Origin: Planctomycetota bacterium
GTDB lineage: Bacteria > Planctomycetota > Phycisphaerae > Phycisphaerales > SM1A02
Assembly (NCBI GenBank): GCA_003671065.1
Contig: QWPU01000072.1
Span: forward strand, 1 to 11,512
Length of the DNA stretch: 11,512 nt
Direction of reading: 5' to 3'
In this document: in pieces, positions 1-6,586 of the stretch
Layout: every line of letters begins with the position of its first letter
Numbering within the stretch: the stretch's first letter is position 1
Translations under genes and position numbers: made by a program
The notes under the pieces: model-generated
The model's database searches: none
The model's input: the letters and a program-made list of their open reading frames with translations, nothing else
What the model was told of the DNA's origin: nothing

Positions 1-1494
1 GCTGCTTGCCGTGTTGTTCGACGCATCGAGCGCGCGCACGAAATACTCGATGGTTGCGCAATTAGCCTGCACTGGAATCACGCCGCGCCAAAGACTGTTG
101 CCCGACCACATCATCTGCTGCGTGACTGGCTTGCCGCCGTTGACGGTGTAGATGAGGAACACGCCCTTGTCGTCATAGCCTCGATCGCTCGTGCTTCCGT
201 CGAAGACTTCAGTACGCACAACCCATGGACCAGCGGACTTCGACAACACTTGTTCAACGAGCTTGATGTTCGGTGCGATGGTGTCTGCAGCGCCAGTGTT
301 GATGCAAATGCGATTCTGGAACGCACCCGATTCACCTTGCGCAGTGATCATGTCGGCCTTGCCATCACCCGTCACATCGCACACTTTGATGTCGAGTGAA
401 CTATCGACGGTCGTTGTCACGATGCCCGTGACTTGCGCGAAGACGCCCGCGCCGTTGTTGCGATACATCCGCTCTGCTGCACCGAGTGCTGCGATCACGA
501 GATCGAGATCGCCATCGTTGTCGTAATCGATGAAGCGCGAGTCGTTGTCATCGACCGTCGGATTCGGTGTGATCTGCGTCGAGACATTCGTCCACGAAGT
601 TCCCGCGCCGCCGTTGCGAAGCAGCAGTTCCGCATTCGAAGTGCCTGCATTTACACCGATGAGATCAAGATCGCCGTCACCTTCGATGTCGCCGAAGTCG
701 TAGGAATACGCGGAGGCGTCGGTGACGAATGGCGTGAGTTTCGCAAAGGTGCCCGCACCGTTGTTGAGCCACAATTGGCTCGACATCGTGCCGCTTGCAC
801 GCGTGCCGATGTGAAAGTCAAGATCGAGATCGTTGTCGACATCACCAAAGACGCAGTCGAGTTGTTCGCTCAACGCGGTCGATGGAAACTGCGTAGTCGG
901 CGCGTCGGTGTAGATGCCCGTGCCGCCGTTGATGAAGAGACGCGGTCGACCAGTGGTCGAGAAACGATTCGCACCTGAATTGCAGAAGAGCAGATCGAGA
1001 TCGCCATCGTTGTCGACATCGCCAAACTGCGCGCGTGATGAACCCATGGTGATGTTGGGAAGTCGCGTAGTAGTTTGATCAGCAAACACGCCCGCGCCGT
1101 TGTTGATGAGCAGCAGCGGTCGACGGTTGTAATCCTGCGCAAGCACGATGTCCCAGTCGCCGTCGCGATCACAGTCGCCCGCTTCAACGCCACGGAAACA
1201 ACCGGTGATGCCCGCAACGCGCGTGTCAGTTTCGTCGGTGAAGACGCCGCTGCCGTTGTTCACATAGATGCGCGGCTTGAGCAGCGCGCCAAGCGTTGAG
1301 TAGCCCTGGCCGTTGGCCCACACGATGTCCTTATCGCCGTCATTGTCGATGTCGACGACGGTGAGTTGATTCGTGTACTCAGCCTGCACGGGAAATCGCG
1401 TCGTGGTTTGATCAACGAACTGCGCGAACGCGCTGCTCGAGAAGATCGCTGCCGTGAGGCTGGCGGTGATTGATGTGATATTGACGGAAGCCAT
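1..1494 (-). CDS. FG-GAP/VCBS repeat secreted protein, 3' end missing
   Basis: The reading frame is open for 498 codons from the ATG at 1494 to the window edge, so the C-terminus is missing. Residues 1-24 look like a signal peptide with an AFA|Q cleavage site, although its N-region has no Lys or Arg. Seven Asp-rich calcium-binding loops of the FG-GAP/VCBS type follow, near residues 48, 107, 159, 218, 269, 323 and 373 (for example DIDNDGDKDI and DVDNDGDLDL). They alternate with NNGAGVF-type strands, as in an integrin-like beta-propeller. Residues about 405-498 form a different module (DTIAPNI, then FLIYTVNGG, then IEYFVRALDASNN) resembling the Ig/fibronectin-like domains found in large surface proteins. 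An exported structural or adhesive role is inferred; the ligand is unknown. The ATG is favoured by GGAGG four bases upstream. An in-frame TTG nine codons upstream would add a Lys but lacks such a site. Confidence 0.88.
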   Translation of the reverse strand, partial: MASVNITSITASLTAAIFSSSAFAQFVDQTTTRFPVQAEYTNQLTVVDIDNDGDKDIVWANGQGYSTLGALLKPRIYVNNGSGVFTDETDTRVAGITGCFRGVEAGDCDRDGDWDIVLAQDYNRRPLLLINNGAGVFADQTTTRLPNITMGSSRAQFGDVDNDGDLDLLFCNSGANRFSTTGRPRLFINGGTGIYTDAPTTQFPSTALSEQLDCVFGDVDNDLDLDFHIGTRASGTMSSQLWLNNGAGTFAKLTPFVTDASAYSYDFGDIEGDGDLDLIGVNAGTSNAELLLRNGGAGTSWTNVSTQITPNPTVDDNDSRFIDYDNDGDLDLVIAALGAAERMYRNNGAGVFAQVTGIVTTTVDSSLDIKVCDVTGDGKADMITAQGESGAFQNRICINTGAADTIAPNIKLVEQVLSKSAGPWVVRTEVFDGSTSDRGYDDKGVFLIYTVNGGKPVTQQMMWSGNSLWRGVIPVQANCATIEYFVRALDASNNTASS

Positions 1495-1498
1495 AAGG

Positions 1499-1503
1499 CC
1501 TCC
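1499..1503 (-). promoter_or_regulatory. Strong Shine-Dalgarno site of the FG-GAP gene
   Basis: The minus strand reads TTTTGGAGGCCTTATG, giving a perfect GGAGG core four bases before the ATG at 1494. Most other genes in the window have weak sites, so this one fixes the start and suggests efficient translation. Confidence 0.75.
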
Positions 1504-1539
1504 AAAATGCTGTGTCTTCAAGTGATGGGCTCCAGTGAA

Positions 1540-1556
1540 CTTCGGACTCTCCGAAG
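1540..1556. promoter_or_regulatory. Perfect hairpin upstream of the FG-GAP gene
   Basis: CTTCGGA and TCCGAAG form a perfect 7-bp inverted repeat around the 3-nt spacer CTC. It lies 46 bp before the start codon of the FG-GAP gene and about 90 bp after the lepB stop. No T-run follows on the minus strand, so it is not a standard intrinsic terminator. It may be an operator or a 5' UTR hairpin; the function is inferred only from position. Confidence 0.4.
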
Positions 1557-1564
1557 GTACTTCC

Positions 1565-1622
1565 CGATTGGCTGCAATCGAAGTCAAAAGATCGATTTTT
1601 AGGTCGATTGGCAATGGAATCG
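1565..1622. promoter_or_regulatory. Pair of CGATT palindromes, candidate operator region
   Basis: CGATTG-GCTG-CAATCG at 1565-1580 is a perfect 6-bp dyad. CGATTGGCAATGGAATCG at 1605-1622 has the same CGATT/AATCG half-sites with a longer spacer. Their centres are about 41 bp apart, close to four helical turns, and a further ATCGATT lies between them at 1591-1597. The whole block sits in the lepB to FG-GAP intergenic region. No convincing -35/-10 pair was found: a TTGACT on the minus strand here has no partner at normal spacing. Operator function is an inference. Confidence 0.3.
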
Positions 1623-1646
1623 AAATTCCCTGAAACTCACTCTGCC

Positions 1647-3452
1647 CTAGCGAATGAATCGCAGTTGCCCGAAGTCAGGCACGATCGCGGGCGAGGTTGG
1701 AGTTGGGCGCATTGGCGCTGGGAAATACACGCACCAAGCCTTGCCTAGTAACAGCGGACGCGGCACGATAAACGGCGCGGCTGCCTCGAAAGCGCGGGTG
1801 ACGATCGGGCTCGGTCGACCCCACAAGCGCGAGTCTTTGCTTGCGCAACTGTTGTCGCCGCACATCACGAATTGATCTTCGAGGATCTTCGACGGCTCCG
1901 CGAAGTTCGTCGCGAACGCTGCGCCCGATATCGGTTCGCCGTTGACTGCGAATTGATTCGGCACGGAGAGGCCTGTCGCGCGGTAGTACAAATCGCGATC
2001 AACGCGCACGCGATGAAGCGTGAGTGGCGAACCTTCGAACTTCCAATCGAGCTTCGGCGAAGGCGCACTGAGCGAACCATTCGCGCGCAGATAATCGTCG
2101 ACGACATAGCCGTTGAACGACGAGAGCAAACGATCTTCAAGCGAGTCGAAGGTGTAGTCGAGGTGCACGACTTCATCGCCGTTCACGAAGATCGTCATGC
2201 GTTGATCGACATGCCAGAACTCAACTTCAAATGGCTCGCCTTGATCAGGGACTTCAAGCGCGACCGATGTTTCGAAGAGCGTCGTCACTGCATCATCAGG
2301 ACCTTCGCGCGCAGTGTCAACGGCGAGCAACGCCTTGCCATCACGCAACGAAAATCGCATGACGCGACCGCGCGTTTCCAGCGTGAACTCCGTCGCGAGT
2401 TTCGCAGGGTCATCGGCCACGATCGCTGCGCACACGCGCACATCACTCACACTCACCGCTGGTTCAATCATGCCAATGCGCGGAATGTTGTAGGTCACGA
2501 AATCGGTGATCGAAAGCACATCAGTTCGCCACGACAGCGTTGACGGCGATGCGGTGTCACTGCGCCACGCGCGCTCATTTCGCTTGGCGCCAAAGGTGAA
2601 ACCCGTTGCGTTCCACGGCGGACCTGGCCACGCAAACCCCGCGCTTGCCACCAGCATTGCTGGCTCGACAGGCACATAGTCCGAGTTAGAAACGGCTTGC
2701 CACACCGCGCGCTGAATGTACTCAGGCTTGCGCTGCACAGTGAACTTCGAGCGATCAGCACCAAGCGGCGCCGTGAACACATCGCCATCAAGAAACAGCA
2801 ACTGCTCTTCGGGCAAACCAACGAGACGCTTGATGTAACTCGAGTCATCGCCCGTTGGATTCGTTGGGTTCTTGAAGACGACCACATCCCACCGCTTCGG
2901 CTCTTGAAACGAATAGAGATACTTGAGCACAAGCACGCGGTCGCCCGCGGCAGCATCGTGCAGCAGTTCGCCGAGTCCCGTTTGATCCAAAGGACGATTC
3001 GACAGCATCGGGTCATACATCGGCCACGACGCACGCAGCGAACGCACTTGGCGAATCAACTCGGGCGCCATGTTGAAGCGCTTCGCGATTTCGCGATTCA
3101 ACTCTTCCGTTGTCATCGCACGCATCGCTTCGCCACCAGTCGCGAGCAACTGCTTCTCGGCTTCGCGCACTTGTTTTGCCGCAGTAAGTGCTTGCTCCCA
3201 GTTGGGACCCATCTGCGCGCGCACCATCTCATACACCTGTGAATCAACGGGATATTCATAGCCCGTGAAGCCGCTATCGATTCGAACATGCGAGCCCATG
3301 AGGGTCGGCGCCATCGAACCAGTTGGAATGAAGAAGCCCTCGGTGACGAAACTTCGCACCGCCATCGCGAGCGCGAACGCCACGATGAGCGACTGCAATG
3401 TCTCAACGATGTTGGTGTCTTCAGGCGGCTTGTCGGATGCTGGCATCGTCAT
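1647..3452 (-). CDS. lepB: Signal peptidase I (S26A), enlarged planctomycete type
   Basis: This membrane serine protease removes signal peptides from exported proteins at the outer face of the cytoplasmic membrane. One N-terminal membrane segment (about residues 18-36) precedes PTGSMAPTL, which carries the nucleophile Ser46. Box C is GDRVLVLKYLY (170-180). Box D is SSYIKRLVGLP with the general base Lys208. Box E is GDNSCASKDSRLWG (532-545), in which the usual Arg after GDN is Ser. At 601 residues it is nearly twice E. coli LepB (324). About 100 residues, largely helical and charged, lie between boxes B and C. About 310 residues lie between boxes D and E, including a beta-rich stretch near 330-480 (FEVEFWHVDQ, IFVNGDEVV) resembling a LamG/lectin-like fold. 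I recall similar insertions in planctomycetal homologues. The ATG lies 9 bp after the ricT stop, so the two are probably co-transcribed; Met3 is an alternative start. Confidence 0.93.
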   Translation of the reverse strand: MTMPASDKPPEDTNIVETLQSLIVAFALAMAVRSFVTEGFFIPTGSMAPTLMGSHVRIDSGFTGYEYPVDSQVYEMVRAQMGPNWEQALTAAKQVREAEKQLLATGGEAMRAMTTEELNREIAKRFNMAPELIRQVRSLRASWPMYDPMLSNRPLDQTGLGELLHDAAAGDRVLVLKYLYSFQEPKRWDVVVFKNPTNPTGDDSSYIKRLVGLPEEQLLFLDGDVFTAPLGADRSKFTVQRKPEYIQRAVWQAVSNSDYVPVEPAMLVASAGFAWPGPPWNATGFTFGAKRNERAWRSDTASPSTLSWRTDVLSITDFVTYNIPRIGMIEPAVSVSDVRVCAAIVADDPAKLATEFTLETRGRVMRFSLRDGKALLAVDTAREGPDDAVTTLFETSVALEVPDQGEPFEVEFWHVDQRMTIFVNGDEVVHLDYTFDSLEDRLLSSFNGYVVDDYLRANGSLSAPSPKLDWKFEGSPLTLHRVRVDRDLYYRATGLSVPNQFAVNGEPISGAAFATNFAEPSKILEDQFVMCGDNSCASKDSRLWGRPSPIVTRAFEAAAPFIVPRPLLLGKAWCVYFPAPMRPTPTSPAIVPDFGQLRFIR

Positions 3453-3461
3453 AGTTGAAAC

Positions 3462-5039
3462 TCACATCGAAGTCGGTGGCGGGCTTGATGGTCCGGTTGA
3501 TGGACCGCTTGATGGACCGCCTGATTCGCCACCACGACCACCGCGCCGTCGACCGCGGCCACGGCGCTTCTTGCGACGAGGTGCGTCGGATGCGCCTGCT
3601 GCACCACTCGCGGCGTTGGTGCCGCTTGCGTTGTTTGATGCGTCTTCTGCGCCTGAGTCGTTGCCGTCATCGCCGTCGTCGCCATCGTCAGCATCGCTAC
3701 TCGTATCGCCACTCGCAGCGCTACTCGACCGCGTCGAAACACCGCGTTCTGCCGCAGGATTCGTATCCGTGCTATTCGCATCTGCACCAGTGCGACGCTT
3801 GCGCTTACGACGCTTCTTCTTCGTTGGTGTCGTGCCATCGGCGCTCCCCGCATCCGCACCAATCGGCGCTTGCGAAGGAGCTGCACTCGCGTTCGGATTT
3901 TGATTCTGATTCGAGTTGGTGTCGGTCGCCTTCTCGTGATAGTGATCTTGCTTCGCGAGTTTCGTGCTGCGTTCGGCTGCAAGTTTCTCGCGCACCGCAC
4001 GCTGATTCATGCCGCGCATCGGGTCACCTTGCTTTGCTTTCGTCGCGACACTTCCAATCGCAGGGCAATCATTGGGATCCATCAGTTCCTCGACAGGAAC
4101 TGCAATCTCACGACCAAACTCGCCGTCAAGCGCATCGAGTTTCACAAGCACCAGTTGCACAAGAATCTTCGAGTCAACAACGATGCCAGGACCTTCGGAA
4201 GTTCCCACGCGCGTCTTGTTTTTCGGCAAGCGCTGGCGCAAATCTTCGTAGGTCGAATCTTCATACCGCAAGCAGCACATGAGGCGTCCACAACGACCAG
4301 AGATCTTGAGCGGATCAAGTGTGGCCTTCTGAATTTTTGCAGAGCGCATCGAAATTGGCTTGAGCACTTTCAAGAAGTTCTTGCAGCAGCAATGTTGACC
4401 GCAGCGTTCGTAATCGGCGACCAGCCGCGCTTCATCACGCGCGCCCACTTGACGCATTTCGATGCGGCAACTGAACTCACGCGCGAGGTTTTCCGCGAGG
4501 TCGCGGAAATCAATGCGCTCATCGCAGAGATAGAACACCAGCAACAGCGACTCATCAAGCGTGAGTTCGAGATCAACGATCTTCGCGGGGAATCTCGCAT
4601 CCGCCGCCATCTCGCGCACGCGCGGCAGTGCAGCACTCGCCTTGTCGTTGCATGCGGAGGCGCGATTGAGATCTTCCACGGTCGCTAGGCGCAAGACCTC
4701 GCCGTTAGTTTGGAATGGATAGTCGCGTCCACCCGAGTTCTCGATGTATGTCATCATTTCTGAGCGCGACACACTTTTGCCGCAGCCAGAGTTTGCGCAT
4801 GTTGTGGTGAGCATTTCCGCGATCTCAACCGCACGGAAAGTTCGCACCACAAGCTTCGAGCCGCATCCTGGTTTCGCGTCGCCGCGATAGGGATACTCGC
4901 CGATGAGTTTCATGCGTCCAAACTTGCAAACCATCGAAGTCGGTGGCTTCAGACGCGCGTAGATTTCCTCATCTGTCAGCCCATCACGGAACTTCGGATC
5001 TCCATCGCGCTCGAACATCGGAAGTGGGAAGATTGACAT
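3462..5039 (-). CDS. ricT: PSP1-domain RicT/YaaT-like protein with long charged tail
   Basis: Residues about 110-325 match the PSP1/RicT (YaaT) family. In Bacillus, RicT forms the Fe-S RicA-RicF-RicT complex that affects RNase Y-dependent mRNA maturation and development. The family cysteine clusters are present: CGQHCCCK (C213, C217-C219) and GRCGRLMCC (C250, C255, C256), the likely Fe-S ligands. A further N-terminal part (1-105) has cysteines at 38, 59, 81 and 86, with GCG and CANSGCGK motifs that could bind metal. Residues about 330-525 are low complexity and probably disordered: an Asn/Ser/Ala linker, a KKKRRKRKRR block (407-416), an acidic DDGDDGDDG block (451-459), a second basic block (RRKKRRGRGRRRGGRGG, 488-504) and a Gly-Pro-Ser tail. 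The Arg/Gly-rich part suggests RNA binding, by inference. B. subtilis RicT is about half this length. Upstream der is 68 bp away. The start site lacks a clear Shine-Dalgarno. Confidence 0.87.
   Translation of the reverse strand: MSIFPLPMFERDGDPKFRDGLTDEEIYARLKPPTSMVCKFGRMKLIGEYPYRGDAKPGCGSKLVVRTFRAVEIAEMLTTTCANSGCGKSVSRSEMMTYIENSGGRDYPFQTNGEVLRLATVEDLNRASACNDKASAALPRVREMAADARFPAKIVDLELTLDESLLLVFYLCDERIDFRDLAENLAREFSCRIEMRQVGARDEARLVADYERCGQHCCCKNFLKVLKPISMRSAKIQKATLDPLKISGRCGRLMCCLRYEDSTYEDLRQRLPKNKTRVGTSEGPGIVVDSKILVQLVLVKLDALDGEFGREIAVPVEELMDPNDCPAIGSVATKAKQGDPMRGMNQRAVREKLAAERSTKLAKQDHYHEKATDTNSNQNQNPNASAAPSQAPIGADAGSADGTTPTKKKRRKRKRRTGADANSTDTNPAAERGVSTRSSSAASGDTSSDADDGDDGDDGNDSGAEDASNNASGTNAASGAAGASDAPRRKKRRGRGRRRGGRGGESGGPSSGPSTGPSSPPPTSM
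3465..3480. repeat. 16-bp direct repeat, copy 1 (ricT 3' end)
   Basis: CATCGAAGTCGGTGGC occurs here, covering the last codons of the ricT homologue (PPTSM), and again identically at 4932-4947 near its 5' end, also encoding PPTSM. Exact identity over 16 bases within one gene is unlikely by chance, though no function is apparent. Confidence 0.6.
3484..3519 (-). repeat. Three 12-bp tandem repeats in the ricT 3' end
   Basis: Three consecutive near-identical 12-mers (cttgatggtccg, gttgatggaccg, cttgatggaccg) encode a Gly-Pro-Ser-Ser/Thr repeat near the C-terminus of the RicT homologue. They read as in-frame microsatellite-like growth of a disordered tail. Confidence 0.75.
4932..4947. repeat. 16-bp direct repeat, copy 2 (ricT 5' end)
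   Basis: Second identical copy of CATCGAAGTCGGTGGC, encoding residues 32-36 (PPTSM) in the same frame as the copy at 3465-3480. The two lie in the same orientation about 1.45 kb apart, so they bracket nearly the whole gene. Confidence 0.6.
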
Positions 5040-5107
5040 AGATCCGCAGTCTAACGCGCTCGCGCTAGTGCGGAGATGGAAGCAGAGTTACGAGGCTTAA
5101 AACGCGC

Positions 5108-6574
5108 TCAATCCTCAATCGCTTCGTCATCACCATGAGTGTCCGTCGCCCTCGAACGCGAAGCGAGTTGCTCAGGGGTCAGCCGCTTGCGCTCCGAGAA
5201 GACGAGCTTGATCGGCACCTCTGAATACGGCAGCTGTTCATGCAACTGATTCATGAGGTAACGCTCGTAGGTGCCCGCGAAAAGTTCGGGCTTGTTCACC
5301 ACAATCGCGATCGTTGGCGGGCTCGTCGCAATCTGGCTCACATAGAAGATCTTCGCCTTCGAGCCCAGCTTCGAACTCGGACCGCGATCTTCAAGAATGG
5401 CGCGAATGACCGCGTTGAGGCGACCCGTGGTCTCGCGGTGATTCGCTTGTTTGTAGAGATTCGCGCAGACATCAATCACGCTCGACACGCCCTTGCCGCT
5501 GGCCGCGGTGAGAAACACCATCGGCGCAAAGTCGAGCGCAAAGAGTTCCTCGGTGATGTGCTGGACATAATCGCTGGTCTTCAGTTTTGCTTCAACGAGA
5601 TCCCATTTATTGATCGCGATGACGGTCGGCTTATGTTGCTCGATGAGTTCAAGCGCGAGACGCTTCTCAACTTGCGTAGTCGGCTCTGTCGCATCAAGCA
5701 ACAACACGCAGACATCGGCGCGAGTGATCGCGGCCTTCGCGCGTTGATGCGAGTAGTACTCGATGTCATCGGCCCAACTCTTGCGCTTGCGCACGCCTGC
5801 CGTGTCGATCGCGACGAAGGTGCGGCCGTTGAGTTCGAAGCGCACATCGACGGAATCCCGCGTAGTTCCCGCGATTTCCGACACAATCACGCGCGGCTCA
5901 CCAGCGAGCGCATTGATGAGCGTGCTCTTACCTGCGTTGCGGCGACCCACAATCGCGATCTTCATTTCTGGCGGCGGAGCTGGTTCAACGCTGTCTGGCA
6001 AGCGATTCCACACCGCTTCAAGAAACGCGCGCTTACCGAACGCGCTCGACGCGCTCGTCATCACAGGCTCGCCGAAACCAAGACGCGACGCATCTTGCGC
6101 CGCAGCGATCCAACTGTCATCGTCAACTTTATTCGCAACTAACAACACGCGATCCGAGCGACCGCTCGAACGAATCATCTGCGCGATACGCATGTCCAAA
6201 CCAGTCACGCCCGTCTGCGCATCAATCACAAACAGAATGAGCGACGCACGCATTGCGCCTTCTTTGATCTGCGCTTCGATCATCGGTGTCAGCGTCGACA
6301 GATCTTCGCCCGCATCATCAAAGCGTCCACCTTCAGCGGTGTAGATGCCGAAGCCGCCCGTGTCGATCAACTCAGCCAGTTTCGGCGCAGCGTCAAGCGC
6401 GCGGTCGTAGGGCAAATCTGTTGGCGGAAGAATCTCGACAAGCTGCGCGACGCGATCACGCGTGGTGCCTGCTGTTGGATCAACGATGGATACGCGGCGA
6501 CCAACGATCCTATTGAACAGGCTCGACTTGCCCACATTTGGGCGTCCAATGATCGCGATTTCAGGAAGTGGCAT
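5108..6574 (-). CDS. der: Ribosome assembly GTPase Der (EngA)
   Basis: Der is a double-GTPase protein needed for 50S ribosomal subunit assembly. From the ATG at 6574 it has 488 residues (E. coli about 490). The first G domain has GRPNVGKS (10-17), PTAGTTRD, DTGG (71-74) and NKVD (148-151). The second has GRRNAGKS (210-217), IAGTTRD, DTAG (257-260) and NKWD (322-325). A C-terminal KH-like domain spans about 350-465 (KIFYVSQ, YLMNQLHEQLPYSEVPIKLVF). The first G domain is longer than in E. coli, with roughly 14 extra residues before DTGG and about 12 after it. The second P-loop has Arg-Arg where the usual motif has Arg-Pro. A GTG three codons upstream (6583) is an alternative start. The ATG is preferred because GGGG lies just before it and the usual N-terminus begins a few residues before the P-loop. 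It starts 12 bp after the gpmI stop. Confidence 0.95.
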   Translation of the reverse strand: MPLPEIAIIGRPNVGKSSLFNRIVGRRVSIVDPTAGTTRDRVAQLVEILPPTDLPYDRALDAAPKLAELIDTGGFGIYTAEGGRFDDAGEDLSTLTPMIEAQIKEGAMRASLILFVIDAQTGVTGLDMRIAQMIRSSGRSDRVLLVANKVDDDSWIAAAQDASRLGFGEPVMTSASSAFGKRAFLEAVWNRLPDSVEPAPPPEMKIAIVGRRNAGKSTLINALAGEPRVIVSEIAGTTRDSVDVRFELNGRTFVAIDTAGVRKRKSWADDIEYYSHQRAKAAITRADVCVLLLDATEPTTQVEKRLALELIEQHKPTVIAINKWDLVEAKLKTSDYVQHITEELFALDFAPMVFLTAASGKGVSSVIDVCANLYKQANHRETTGRLNAVIRAILEDRGPSSKLGSKAKIFYVSQIATSPPTIAIVVNKPELFAGTYERYLMNQLHEQLPYSEVPIKLVFSERKRLTPEQLASRSRATDTHGDDEAIED

Positions 6575-6577
6575 GAG

Positions 6578-6581
6578 CCCC
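6578..6581 (-). promoter_or_regulatory. Shine-Dalgarno-like GGGG deciding the der start
   Basis: The minus strand reads GTGGGGCTCATG. GGGG three bases before the ATG at 6574 can serve as a ribosome binding site, whereas the upstream GTG at 6583 has only the gpmI stop region before it. The spacing is short, so the choice is moderate. Confidence 0.4.
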
Positions 6582-6586
6582 ACATC

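Noticed and set aside
433..978. Plus-strand open frame with repeated IVVDI-like segments opposite the FG-GAP gene
   Set aside because: The apparent repetition is the antisense image of the Asp-rich calcium loops of the real gene.
1497..1646. A sigma-70 promoter using TTGACT on the minus strand upstream of the FG-GAP gene
   Set aside because: No TATAAT-like hexamer occurs 16-18 bp downstream, so I did not call a promoter.
1872..2543. Plus-strand open frame of 223 codons inside lepB
   Set aside because: It is antisense to a protein whose frame is continuous and conserved. The translation is Arg- and His-rich and has no ribosome binding site.
3648..3700. Short CATCGTCGCCATCGTC-like periodicity, considered as a CRISPR or tandem array
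   Set aside because: It is the coding sequence for the Asp-Asp-Gly block of the ricT tail. There are no spacers and no conserved repeat unit.
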